A stretch of DNA of 64,000 nt from Sagittula marina (GTDB lineage: Bacteria > Pseudomonadota > Alphaproteobacteria > Rhodobacterales > Rhodobacteraceae), in contig NZ_JACIEJ010000008.1 of the NCBI RefSeq assembly GCF_014196795.1, forward strand, positions 184,946 through 248,945. Direction: 5' to 3'. The position numbers were made by a program, and so were the translations under genes. This document shows positions 54,298 to 63,976 of this stretch, piece by piece; positions within the stretch are counted from its first letter, which is position 1; each line of letters begins with the position of its first letter. Under the pieces are notes generated by a model. That model saw only the letters and a list, made by a program, of their open reading frames with translations. It ran no database searches and was not told where the DNA came from.

Positions 54298-55779
54298 TTA
54301 GCTGTGGCGCAACTTCGGAAGTGCCGGACCGTAAGTCCCGGTCTGCGGCAGATCATCCATCGGGCCGTACTCTGCCTTGGGGGCTTCTCGGGGGGGCAGG
54401 GCGGTCACCGTGTCCGCCATGACCACGGTGTTTCGGCCCTGATGCTTGGCCGCGTATAGCGCATTGTCCGCTCTGGCAATCAACTCCTCCGGCAGGTCGT
54501 CTGCGCCGTAGCCGATGGCCACGCCGACGGAGAGCGTGACGAGTATGTTTCGCCCGTCTGGCAGTGTGATCGGAGTTTCGGAGATCAGCGCCGTCACCCG
54601 TTCAGCGGTGCGCTGGGCGATCTGACGGTTTGTGTCCGGCATGGCGACAAGGAACTCTTCGCCGCCCCAGCGGGCGGTGAGATCCCCGGCACGAAGGTTG
54701 TCCTTGATCCTGCGCGCGACGGTCGCCAGCACGACATCCCCTGCGGAATGGCCGTAATCGTCATTGATGTGCTTGAAGTGATCGAGATCCGCCAGGAGGA
54801 TGGCATAGGGCTTGCGGCTCACGGCGGTGCGTTCTGCCAGGCGGGTGGCATAGGGCAGGGCATATCGACGGTTGTAAAGCCCGGTGAGCGGGTCGATGAC
54901 CGCGGCCCGCAGGCCGTCGCGCATATTGGCGCGCAGGCGGTCGTTGGTCCGTTTGCGGGTGATCTGCTTCTTCAGCCTGATGGACAGTTCCTCGACGTCG
55001 AAGCCGTTGACCATCAGGTCATTCGCGCCCAGGTCGAGGGCGGTTGCCGCTTCTCTGCGTTGGTTGGACTGGGCGACATAGATCAGCGCGCAATGGCGGG
55101 TGGAGCGGTTCGCGCGCAGTTGGGGCAGCAGCGAGAGCCCGGTGCCCTCCGTGCCCGGGGCTTCGGCCACGACGACAACATCCGGCGCGCGGGCTGCGGT
55201 CTTGAGCGGGTCATCGGTGCCCACCAGTTCGATACGATGCTCGGTGCGTTGCTGAAGCTGGTGAACGAGCGTGCTCATCTCGGGCTGATGCCCGGTGCTG
55301 ATGATCCGGATGCGACCCGGTGTGGCGAATTCCGCGGCTTGCTCTTCAAGCCCAAGCGCCCGGCGGGTGTCATCGCGCAGTCGCAGTTCCGCTTCGGCGT
55401 CACGCGCGCGCAGCAGGGACCGCAACCGCGCCAGCATCACGAGGTCATCAATGGGCCGTTCAAGCAAATCATCCGCACCTGCGGCCAGAGAGGCCATGCG
55501 CTCTGCCTTGTCATTGGCGTTGTGGGTGATAATCACCGGCGTGGCCGGACCGCGCCGGCGAGCGGATTTTTCATACACAGCCGCGCACAGATCGCGCCCT
55601 GACATATCCGGCAACTCGGATGCCGTGATCACAAGGTCGGGTGCAGATGTGCGCATCATGTCCAACGCGGCGGTGCCGGAGGAGGCCTGCACAACGTCAT
55701 AGTAGGCTGCCGACAGCTTCACCCTCAGGATGATGCGGTTGGTTGGCACGGCGTCGACGACCAAAATCCGGCTTGTCAT
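54298..55779 (-). CDS. PleD-like diguanylate cyclase with degenerate receiver
   Basis: A 493-residue protein with two receiver-like domains and a GGDEF domain. The first receiver (about 1-125) has VVDAVPTNRI and PDLVITASELPDMSG; aligned by eye to PleD, Ala53 replaces the phospho-Asp and Ala10 one acidic pocket residue, so phosphorylation there is unlikely. A second receiver-like segment follows (about 155-280). The cyclase has WGGEEF at 372-376 (active) and an RAGD inhibitory site five residues before it. AGGAGG precedes the ATG at 55779. Divergent from DUF3572. Confidence 0.9.
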   Translation of the reverse strand: MTSRILVVDAVPTNRIILRVKLSAAYYDVVQASSGTAALDMMRTSAPDLVITASELPDMSGRDLCAAVYEKSARRRGPATPVIITHNANDKAERMASLAAGADDLLERPIDDLVMLARLRSLLRARDAEAELRLRDDTRRALGLEEQAAEFATPGRIRIISTGHQPEMSTLVHQLQQRTEHRIELVGTDDPLKTAARAPDVVVVAEAPGTEGTGLSLLPQLRANRSTRHCALIYVAQSNQRREAATALDLGANDLMVNGFDVEELSIRLKKQITRKRTNDRLRANMRDGLRAAVIDPLTGLYNRRYALPYATRLAERTAVSRKPYAILLADLDHFKHINDDYGHSAGDVVLATVARRIKDNLRAGDLTARWGGEEFLVAMPDTNRQIAQRTAERVTALISETPITLPDGRNILVTLSVGVAIGYGADDLPEELIARADNALYAAKHQGRNTVVMADTVTALPPREAPKAEYGPMDDLPQTGTYGPALPKLRHS

Positions 55780-55906
55780 GCGCTGCGCTGCCTCCTGCAG
55801 TTGTTGGCGAGGTTGAAATGGAAAAGGCGTCCGCGAGTTGAACTTTCTATTAACGTAATGTTTGGTTGAAATTGGTTAACAAACCCTTTCTTTAGGTGAT
55901 GAGAAC

Positions 55907-56191
55907 ATGAGCTTTACGCAAGATCGTGCTGAAATGATCGGTGTGCAGGCCGTGGCCTGGCTGGCCGCGAACGACGAGCTTCTGCCGGTCTTCATGGGCG
56001 CAACAGGCGCATCTGAAACGGACTTTCGCGACGGCGTACAAGATCCGGTGTTTCAGGGATCGGTGCTGGATTTCTTGATGATGGATGACGCGTGGATCGT
56101 GGGCTTTTGCGATTCGGTCAGCCTGTCGTATACCGTAGTGGCAGAGGCGCGCGCGGCGTTGCCGGGCGGGGAGCAACTGCATTGGACATGA
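55907..56191 (+). CDS. DUF3572 family protein
   Basis: A 94-residue helical protein (AVAWLAANDELLPVFMGATG; VLDFLMMDDAWIVGF) matching the DUF3572 family of alphaproteobacteria. AGGTGA precedes the ATG. Its stop overlaps the start of the phosphatase gene; the gene is divergent from the PleD-like cyclase, a common arrangement. Function unknown. Confidence 0.85.
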   Translation: MSFTQDRAEMIGVQAVAWLAANDELLPVFMGATGASETDFRDGVQDPVFQGSVLDFLMMDDAWIVGFCDSVSLSYTVVAEARAALPGGEQLHWT

Positions 56192-56883
56192 CTGAAGTGC
56201 GCGCGGTGCTGTTTGACAAGGACGGTACCCTGTTCGATTTTGGCGGCACTTGGAACGCCTTTGCCACGCGGCTGTTAAAGCGGCTGGGGCGCGGGGATGC
56301 GGTGCTGACGGCGCGCGCGGCAGAAGTGATCGGCTTTGACCTTCGGTTGGGGCGCTACCGGCCTGACAGCCCGGCCATTGCGGGCACCAACCGGGAGGTG
56401 GCGCTGTTGCTGGCATCGGTCCTGCCGCAAAAGGTGGGCGCCTTGGTGGCAGCCATCGACGCGGAAGCCGAGGCGGCACCGCTGGTCGAGGCCGTGCCGC
56501 TTGTCCCTTTTCTGGAGGGGTTGCGCGCGCGTGGCCTGAAGCTGGGGGTGATGACCAACGACTCGGAAGCGGTTGCGTACACGCACCTGGCCGCCGTCGG
56601 CGTAAAGGATCATTTCGATTTCATTGCCGGCGCTGACAGCGGTTTCGGGGCAAAGCCCGCGCCGGACCCGCTGCTTGCATTTGCCGACGCCATGGGCCTG
56701 GCCCCGGCGGAGGTGGTGATGGTGGGCGACAGCCGCCATGACCTGATCGCGGCGGAAAGGGCAGGCATGCGGCGCGTGGCGGTTTTGACGGGCATGGCGG
56801 ATCGCGCGGCGCTGGGACGCTATGCGGAAACCGTGCTGCCTGACATCGGCCATCTGCCCGCCTGGCTGGACGGCGAAAGCTAA
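56188..56883 (+). CDS. HAD-family hydrolase (phosphoglycolate phosphatase-like)
   Basis: A 231-residue HAD phosphatase: motif I FDKDGTLFDF (nucleophile Asp), motif II MTNDS, motif III Lys in GAKPAPDP and motif IV VGDSRHDLIAA. The cap is helical as in phosphoglycolate phosphatases. Translationally coupled to DUF3572. The exact substrate cannot be read from the sequence. Confidence 0.9.
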   Translation: MTEVRAVLFDKDGTLFDFGGTWNAFATRLLKRLGRGDAVLTARAAEVIGFDLRLGRYRPDSPAIAGTNREVALLLASVLPQKVGALVAAIDAEAEAAPLVEAVPLVPFLEGLRARGLKLGVMTNDSEAVAYTHLAAVGVKDHFDFIAGADSGFGAKPAPDPLLAFADAMGLAPAEVVMVGDSRHDLIAAERAGMRRVAVLTGMADRAALGRYAETVLPDIGHLPAWLDGES

Positions 56884-56966
56884 GCGGAAAATACTTACAA
56901 TTTGCAACTGTTATGCCTGCGTTAAGACCCGCCGGGTCAGATGGTCCGGACTGACGGAGCAACGCA

Positions 56967-57575
56967 ATGCATGGGCTGATCCTGAGAACCTTTCAGGTTT
57001 TCGTGCAAGACACATATGGGCCGGAGGCCTGGCTGGATATATCCGGCCGGGCAAATCTCGAGATCGTCGATTTCGAGGCGATGTTGATCTACCCTCCGGA
57101 GACATATGATGCGGTGATAACTGCGTCAGAGGACGTGATGCACAAGCCCCGGGACGTCTTTCTGGAGGATGTGGGCACCTATCTGGTGTCTCACCCCAAC
57201 AGCGAAGGCTTGCGGCGTTTGCTGCGGTTTGGCGGCGTGGATTACATTGATTTCATGCATTCGCTTGATGATCTGCCGGACCGGGCGCGGCTGGTGGTTG
57301 CCGACCTGAATTTGCCCTCTCTCGAGATGCACGATGACGGGCAAAACCAGTATCGGTTGCTGGTCGGACCGGGTCTGCCGGGATTTGGGCATGTGATGGT
57401 CGGCGTATTGCGTGCCATTGCGGATGACTATGGCGCGCTGGTGCTGCTCGACAGTCGTGCGGAGACTGCGGCCGAGGTTCAGGTGGTCGAAATCTCATTG
57501 TTCGAAACAGCCTTCGCTGAGGGGCGAGAATTCGACCTGGCGGGACGAACGCCGCTTAGGGGAGGCGCCGGATGA
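56967..57575 (+). CDS. H-NOX-like (haem NO-binding fold) protein lacking haem-ligand residues
   Basis: A 202-residue protein of H-NOX type: MHGLILRTFQVFVQDTYGPEAW, the YPPETYDAV segment and GLRRLLRFGG. In functional H-NOX proteins the proximal His lies in an F-L-x-x-L-x-x-L-H stretch and a YxSxR motif holds the haem propionates. Here, by eye, these read DFMHSLDDLP (Pro104 for His) and YRLLV (Leu131 and Val133 for Ser and Arg). His98 is six residues away and might substitute, but most likely the protein does not bind haem. Its stop overlaps the start of an HNOBA-GGDEF cyclase, which H-NOX proteins often control. Confidence 0.8.
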   Translation: MHGLILRTFQVFVQDTYGPEAWLDISGRANLEIVDFEAMLIYPPETYDAVITASEDVMHKPRDVFLEDVGTYLVSHPNSEGLRRLLRFGGVDYIDFMHSLDDLPDRARLVVADLNLPSLEMHDDGQNQYRLLVGPGLPGFGHVMVGVLRAIADDYGALVLLDSRAETAAEVQVVEISLFETAFAEGREFDLAGRTPLRGGAG

Positions 57576-58564
57576 CGCTGCCTGAAGAGGCCATGCATGC
57601 GCTGTTGCCCATGCACGCGGTTCTGTCCCCCTTGGGGTGTATCCGGCAGGCCGGGCCGACGCTGCACAAGCTGAGCGATACCCCCCTGGAGGGCGCGTGT
57701 TTTCTGGAGCAGTTCGAGGTCTACCGTCCGCGCCTTATTCGCAGCATGGCCGCTTTGCTGGAGGCGCAGGGTCGTAAACTGTCCCTTCGGGTGCGCGGCA
57801 CGGATATGGAGCTGAAGGGCACTGTTGTCGGCACCGGCGATGGTGGGGCGGTGGTAAACCTGAGCTTTGGCATCGCGGTGGTGGATGCGGTGCGCCGCTA
57901 TCGTCTGACCAGCACGGATTTCGCATCGACCGATCTATCGATTGAAATGTTGTGGTTAATGGAAGCGAAGGCGCTTGCGATCAATGCCTCGCGCAGCCTG
58001 AACACACGTCTTCAGGACGCCATGATCCTGGCGGAGGAGCGGGCCTTCACCGACACACTGACCGGCCTGAAAAACAGGCGCGCGCTTGACGGCCATTTGG
58101 ACAAGCTTATCCGCCAGCGGCAGGCGTTTTCGCTGATGCACCTGGATCTCGATCTGTTCAAGCAAGTGAACGACACGCATGGTCACGCTGCGGGCGACCA
58201 TGTTCTGCGACAGGCTGCGCGCGTCATGCTGGAAGAGACGCGCAAAGACGACCTGGTTGCGCGCGTTGGCGGTGACGAGTTCATCATCGTTTTCGCCAAC
58301 CTGACCAGCCCGGCCCGGCTGGCGGAGCTGGCTGTACACTTGATCAAACGGATTGAAGAGCCGGTGACCTACGATGACGCGGTCTGCCGGATCTCTGCGA
58401 GCATCGGGATCACGATTTGCATGGGCGAAGAGGTCACGCCTGCCTCTGTCGTGGAACGCGCGGATGAGGCACTTTACGCCTCAAAACGGGCTGGTCGTGC
58501 ACGATACAGTTTTTACGCAGAGGGCGATCCGGAGGTGCCCAAAGCGATTGGTGAAAAGAAATGA
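57572..58564 (+). CDS. Diguanylate cyclase with HNOBA-like N-terminal domain
   Basis: A 330-residue enzyme making cyclic di-GMP. The N-terminal part (MHALLPMHAVLSPLGCIRQA, about 5-130) resembles the H-NOX-associated HNOBA domain. A helical linker leads to a GGDEF domain with DTLTGLKNRR, DLDLFKQVND and active RVGGDEF at 233-237; RKDD five residues before is an inhibitory site. It is translationally coupled to the H-NOX-like gene and probably receives its signal. Confidence 0.9.
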   Translation: MTLPEEAMHALLPMHAVLSPLGCIRQAGPTLHKLSDTPLEGACFLEQFEVYRPRLIRSMAALLEAQGRKLSLRVRGTDMELKGTVVGTGDGGAVVNLSFGIAVVDAVRRYRLTSTDFASTDLSIEMLWLMEAKALAINASRSLNTRLQDAMILAEERAFTDTLTGLKNRRALDGHLDKLIRQRQAFSLMHLDLDLFKQVNDTHGHAAGDHVLRQAARVMLEETRKDDLVARVGGDEFIIVFANLTSPARLAELAVHLIKRIEEPVTYDDAVCRISASIGITICMGEEVTPASVVERADEALYASKRAGRARYSFYAEGDPEVPKAIGEKK

Positions 58565-58625
58565 GATTTTTGCAGAAAGAGGGGTTGCGCGTCTCTGCGA
58601 GCTTTATTAGAGAACGCCCCACGGT

Positions 58626-58700
58626 TGGGGTGTAGCCAAGTGGTAAGGCAACTGTTTTTGGTACAGTGTACCGTAGGTTCGAATCCTACCACCCCAGCCA
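58626..58700 (+). tRNA. tRNA-Gln (anticodon TTG)
   Basis: A complete cloverleaf: acceptor TGGGGTG pairs with CACCCCA, D-arm TAGCCAAGTGGTAAGGC, anticodon stem ACTGT/ACAGT around loop TTTTGGT (anticodon TTG), T-arm GTAGG TTCGAAT CCTAC, discriminator G and an encoded CCA. It is the probable attachment site of the element that begins downstream. Confidence 0.96.
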
Positions 58701-58857
58701 ATACTTCCGAAAGTCGCAGTGATTTTAGTCGATTGGCCCCACCGGCTCGGTAGGGCTGAGGTGCAGGTTACACAAGCGTTTACACACGGGGTCACACAGA
58801 CCTTGAACGTAGGCGCCGGGACTTCCGAGGCGATGACCGACATGAAGGGCGGTCGTC

Positions 58858-60894
58858 ATGGTCACCACACCGTACCTCTGCGTCAGACGCGGACGCTTCT
58901 ATTTTCGACGTCGCATCCCGAGGTTATCCACACCTCATGTGCCCGTGATGGTCTCCCTGGGGACGACGGATCGCGCGGCAGCGATTAGGTTATGCGTGCA
59001 ACTGACTGCACACATGGACCGAATGCTCGACGACAACCTTCATATCGACCTGCCCGAAGCGGATGTGGCGGCCTTTTTCAAGGCCGAGCTCAGCCGTTGC
59101 GTGTCGTCGGTGCGTCGTACGCGCATGGTCGAGCGTATGGATGGCAGCCTGACGGCGGAGAAGGTACGGCGGAATCGCCTCGAGACGTTTGTGCTGCGCG
59201 GGCTGGTCGAGGACGGGCTGCGGGAGGAGATGGCGACGGAGCGGCTGAACTTTCTGGAAGAGGATGAAAGGCCGCAGGCGCAAGAGATCCAAGCCGAGAT
59301 GTTCCGGGAGTTCATCTCGCCCGGCTTCAACGCCGAAATCCAGAAGCGGGCGCAGGTCGGACGCACTCTGACGCAGCTTGATGTCCTTCAGTTGCGGTGG
59401 GCGGCAATCGAAGCCCGCATGGCAGCGCATGAAGCCGCAGAGACCGTCCCGCTCCATAATGCCGAAGGCGCGCGCGAGGCCGCCGTTTCCATGCTCTGCG
59501 GGTTGATGCAGGAAGCTGTCGGCGGCGAGGCGATGGCGACAGCTCATGTCGATCCGGTTGTTCCCACGGTCTCGGCCACCCCTCAGCCAGCGACCATTGC
59601 GCCGACGATCGCACAGCCCGTTGCACAATCAATCCTCACACCGGGCGTCTCCCTGATCGAAGGGCGAATGACCGGGACCGCAATCCTCGCGCAGTTCGAT
59701 GCGGCGCGCCTTCAGCCGAAGGACGAGGAGTTCGACGGGTCCGCAGAGAATGTGGTCGTCGAGCGCATTTTCGGCGATGATATCGCCGGGACTGCGGTTC
59801 AGATGATCTGGCGGTCCACCGCTCAAGAGGACACCAAGGAACAGAAACTGAAATCCATCACGCTGTTCATGTACCTGACCGGGCTCCAGAGAATGTCCGA
59901 CATCCGGCAGCACCATCTCGACAGGTTTTCCAAGTTGCTCGAAACCCGGATGCCCCGGAAGTACTGGAAGCGAAAGTCGGAATTCGATCTGACCAGCCAT
60001 GAGATCATTGAGGAAGCCAAGCGGTTGGGTAAACCTTGCGGGATGAAACCCTCGACTATCCAGCGCCACGTGGACACCCTCATGGCCTTGCTGGATCATG
60101 CGCGATCAGAAGGCACCGTGATCGACTTCGTTGCGAACAAGAACGGGCTGGTACCGGTTGATGACCGCTCAGATGACGAAAAGCGCGAGCCCTTTACCCT
60201 TGATGAGATGCAGGCGTTGTTCGGTCATTCCCTATGACAAGGGTGCTCGTCGAAAGGCAACAGGCATAAGCCGGGGCCCCTGGTGATTCAGGACCATCAC
60301 TACTGGGTGAACCTTTTGTTGGGTTACACAGGTGCCCGGCGTGCGGAGATTGCCGGTCTGCTGGTGGATGACTTTGGCGTCGCGGACGGAATCCCCTTCG
60401 TGCATGTTCGGCCCAACCACCTGCGAGGCCTCAAGAACGCTGGCGGGCGTCGTCGGATCCCGCTTCATCCCCACATCATGGAATTGGGTTTTGCCGAATT
60501 CGTCGAAGCCGCACGGAAGCGGAAGTGGGTTGCTCTATTCCCGCAGGCGGTACCGGAGAACATTCGCCATCTCGCTCATGTCGTCACAGAGGACAAGGAC
60601 GCCCATGATCCCAAATTTGGGGATGTGCTGGATTACATGTTGCGGACGTCTCTGGACAAAGCGCTGAATGGCAATCCCCGCAAGCTTTCCTGTCACGGAT
60701 TCCGGCATTACGTGAACGATCACTTCGCTAGTCTTCGGCAAGATGACGGCAGTACCTTGGCCATTCCCGACGTGGATCGGCTTGATGTGTTGGGTCACAA
60801 GCCAAGGGACGTGAACTTGGCGACATACCGCCGTGCCGAAAAACCTCTCCGCCCCTTGTATCAGGCCATCCTGACGCTGCCGCGTCTGTTCTGA
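58858..60894 (+). pseudogene. Tyrosine recombinase/integrase with an in-frame TGA
   Basis: The N-terminal part (58858-60234) begins VTTPYLCVRRGRFYFRRRIP, the DUF6538-type N-terminus of phage-like integrases, and includes SAM-like core-binding helices. At 60235-60237 a TGA interrupts the reading, after which the same frame continues without shift to LLGYTGARRAEIAGL (catalytic Arg), SCHGFRHYVND (His-x-x-Arg), VLGHKPRDVNLATYRR (His and Tyr). The catalytic residues look intact. A conserved Trp (TGG) is likely at the TGA by the local pattern LFGHSL*QGC. Either a nonsense mutation, a sequencing error or readthrough. It begins about 160 bases past tRNA-Gln. Confidence 0.85.
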
Positions 60895-60944
60895 TCGGCA
60901 ATAGCCCGCTCTTCTGAAAAGCAAATCTATGATGAACCGACGCG

Positions 60945-60974
60945 CCCCGGCTGCTTCCGCAGCCGGGGTTTTTT
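60945..60974 (+). terminator. Terminator of the integrase gene
   Basis: CCCCGGCTGC TTCC GCAGCCGGGG forms a perfect ten-base-pair stem followed by six T, 51 bases past the integrase stop. Confidence 0.9.
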
Positions 60975-61033
60975 CGTTGCACGGCCGGGATCGTCAGGAT
61001 GCCTTGTTGTGCAGTACAACGGCTCGCTCTGTT

Positions 61034-61053
61034 GCAACTGTAGCAACAGTTGC
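61034..61053. promoter_or_regulatory. Candidate KfrA operator
   Basis: GCAACTGT AGCA ACAGTTGC is a perfect inverted repeat with eight-base arms, about 140 bases upstream of the KfrA-like gene. An overlapping TGTTGC/GCAACA repeat lies in the same place. Autoregulation by KfrA-type proteins at such repeats is known for plasmids. Confidence 0.5.
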
Positions 61054-61191
61054 GCAGGCCCGATCGGCTTGGGGGTACGGCCACTACAGATGTAGCCGGA
61101 CGGAGGTTATCCACATCTGTCTCGGCGCCAGGGGGGCGAAAGGCCGGCCCAAGAGGCATAGCTTCGAAGAAATCCTGAAGAGGCAGAGATC

Positions 61192-61971
61192 ATGACCGTA
61201 GAAATTGAAACTGTGTTCGCAACCGCCGAGGCCATGCAGGCTGAGGGCGTCGCCCCTTCGGTGAGGAAGGTGCAGGACCGGCTTGATGTGGGAAGGCACG
61301 GGTATATCGCGCCCTATCTGGCGCTCTGGACGCGGCGGGAAAACGATCTGGCGGCGGTCGAGGATCTGCCCGACGAATACGTCAAAAACGCGCTCCAGTC
61401 GGCTTTGCGTGTCTGGGAGATGGCGCAGAAGACCGCGGGAATTAAGGAAGCAATCCTCGTTCAGGAGATTGAGAGGCTGAACCGGCGGTTCGATGAACGA
61501 GAAGATGAATTTGGTGCCGAAATGCGTGCGCGGGAAGAAAGCTGGGAGAAAGAGAAGGCGGCGCTCGTGGCTGACCGCGACGAGCAGGCCCGCGCCGATG
61601 CAGGGATGAAAGGCAAGGTGCAGGAGCTTGAACTGAAGCTTTCGGAAATGAAAGAGCGGGTCGAGCGGGCGGAGAGCACGAAGGCAAAGGCCGAAGACCA
61701 AAGGGATGCAACCGATGCACGCTATGCCGATCTATCCAGCGCGTCGCGAAGTGAAGTTGCGAAACTGGAAAAGAAGGTCGAGGACCTGCTGGAGCGCGCC
61801 TTGGGGGCTGAGCAGCGCGAAGCCGCGTTGGACGAGCGGCTTCGGGATGCAAGGCGCCAATGGGATCACGATGCGAAGCGCCTCGATGACCTGATCACGA
61901 GGCTTGTAGATATGGTGCCAGAGGAGCCAGTCAGGAAGCGCCGGACCGGACAGGCATCCGCCCCATCCTGA
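61192..61971 (+). CDS. KfrA-like DNA-binding coiled-coil protein
   Basis: A 259-residue protein. The N-terminal part (EAMQAEGVAPSVRKVQDRLD, YIAPYLALWTRR) matches the KfrA N-terminal DNA-binding domain. From about residue 90 to 240 it is a long alpha-helical coiled coil rich in Glu, Lys and Arg. KfrA proteins are plasmid stability or partition regulators. The gene's presence here suggests the element has plasmid-like control genes. It ends 12 bases from the convergent FtsH-like gene. Confidence 0.82.
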   Translation: MTVEIETVFATAEAMQAEGVAPSVRKVQDRLDVGRHGYIAPYLALWTRRENDLAAVEDLPDEYVKNALQSALRVWEMAQKTAGIKEAILVQEIERLNRRFDEREDEFGAEMRAREESWEKEKAALVADRDEQARADAGMKGKVQELELKLSEMKERVERAESTKAKAEDQRDATDARYADLSSASRSEVAKLEKKVEDLLERALGAEQREAALDERLRDARRQWDHDAKRLDDLITRLVDMVPEEPVRKRRTGQASAPS

Positions 61972-61983
61972 TGCAATGCAACA

Positions 61984-63859
61984 TCACCCCTCCGGTGAAG
62001 TAGTAAGATTCGAGTCGGGTGCATGCGGATCGATTTCTGTTTCTCCCAAGAAAATACCGATGGGGAGGTCAGGGGAGGTGGCCGAAGTCGCGGGAACGGC
62101 ACTAACGTCTCGCAGCAACCGCTCCAGCTGCATGGCATCAAGCTCGCGTTCCTCGAGCAGGGCATCCGCGATCGCGCGAACGACTTTGCTATTTGCCTGC
62201 ACCGCACGAAGCGCCAGTTTCTGCGCGTCAGCCATGCGCCTCCGGATTGCAGTTTGCAACTCCGGCGGCCAGGTTTCGGGCTGATCGGGGGGGATATGGG
62301 AGATAGATTGGCATCAAGATGCCTACACAAATGCGTGTTTCCGAGGACAGGGCCAGACGTGTTGCTTGCGCGATATCGGTCTCCGCGCCAGATGAAGCGT
62401 CCCCCATCTCCAGCAATTCCGCTGCGCGGCCAGCAAGCATCGTCGCCATCACCTGCTCGACTTCAAGGAGGCGAAGTGTTGACGGTGCTGGAGATGAGAC
62501 ATGCGACGTCTCGGTGGAAAGCACCGCGCTTTCCGGCAGTCGCAGGCCAACAGCAGCGCGGACCACTGCATGGCCGGCCTCGTGAATCGCAATTCGCCTG
62601 ATTTGCTCTTCGAAACCCGCTGATGCAGGCTGGTCGATGGCCTTCACCAAGTCGTCATTGGTAAGCAGACGACTTGCACGTCGCGCGATTGCAACTGCTT
62701 TCGTAGCGGTGGTTGCGACATCCGCGCCTGACATACCGACGAGCCGTCGGCTGGCTGCGCGCAGATCGAGCGTGCTTCCAGACGAAGACAGGCGCTTGCG
62801 CAGGATCGCTTCGATACCTGCTCGATCGGGAGGTCCGACATAGACGTGGGTATCAAGGCGACCAGCTCGGATGAGCGCCGGATCAATGTTCGACACATGG
62901 TTGCTCGCAGCGAGCAGAGCGACACCGGGTGTTCGGTGCAACCGCGTGAATAGCTCCAACGCGTGATTCACGACGCTGGTCATGTACGCGTCGTTGTGAG
63001 CGTGATTTCTTGCACGATCCGGCAGGGAATCCAGTTCATCTACAAAAAACAGGCTCGGAGCGTTTCCAATGGCCTCTGCGGCGCGCTTCTCCATAGCCCC
63101 CAGGTAATGCGACAGGGATCCAGCGGCTTGTGCCTCGGCATATGAGCCACTGACGTAATGCAGCCCGGCGGATCCCGCGAGCGCCAACGCCAATGACGTC
63201 TTCCCATTGCCCGGCGGGCCACACAGTAAGGTGCTGCACGAAACGTCCTCCCATGCGAGCGTGCTTTCTCTCCATTGCTCAATGTCCGCGACAATACCGT
63301 GGAAATGCGCTGAGATTTCCTTGGTCAAGTGGAGATCTTCCAGGCTCATTCCATGCCGCTCGGGTTCATTCAGACGATCGATGGCATCGAGGATAACACG
63401 AACCGTTCTTCTTGGATCGGCGAGGCGCAAGGCGCCGATGACAATGGCGGCCGGAAGGGATCCGATTGCGTCGTCTCGTTCGGTCAGACATGCTGCGAGC
63501 TTCCGAGAAGGCGCGCGTCCGAGCGCGCGCATGACCTCAGCGATCATGCGGCCGTCGATCGGGGGTAAATCGTAAGAACGTGTCAAAAGCGTCCGTGCAG
63601 CATCTGAGAGTTCCGTTGGAGCGCCGACAATTGTGAGGACGCTCTTACCGCGGACCAGTGCATCATCCAGATCGTGTTGGAAGCGCTCATTCCGGTACGT
63701 CCGGTCCCTACGGTCGGATAGCTCCAGGGCAATGACGCTGAGATCTGTCATGAGGTCGACACCAACCTGGTCGGATAGTGCTACAAGGATGGCTTCCGAT
63801 GCGGACATGAAATGACCGCGCAGGTCGGAGGCATTGTGAATGAGCGCGGTGACTGTCAT
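61984..63859 (-). pseudogene. FtsH-like AAA+/M41 protease-type protein with a C-terminal frameshift
   Basis: The ATG-started frame (about 63859-62228) has an unusual N-terminal region without membrane helices, AAA Walker A GPPGNGKT (about 214-221), Walker B LFFVDELDSL, sensor ASNHVSNIDPALIRAGRLD, and the metalloprotease HEAGHAVV (about 426-430) with a later GAETDIAQAT. The frame then ends early at 62228. A second frame, one base off, continues WPPELQTAIRRRMADAQKLA and EERELDAMQLERLL to 61984, a normal FtsH-type C-terminus. Removing one G/C from the run of seven at 62287-62293 joins them into a product of about 624 residues. The Zn site and ATPase look intact; only the last domain is displaced. 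Confidence 0.8.
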
Positions 63860-63976
63860 CGGGGCAGCCAAGTCGCGCGCCGAATCTGACTTTTCCAGTG
63901 TGCTGGGCGTTGTTGCGCAAATAAGGTTCGGGGATGAGTTTTCCCTTTCCCACCTGAGTTCAAGTTACGGCTTCGA

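Noticed and set aside
60283..60894. A separate small integrase gene starting at GTG 60283
   Set aside because: It is in the same frame as the upstream part with only one TGA between, lacks a ribosome-binding site, and holds only the catalytic domain; one interrupted gene is simpler.
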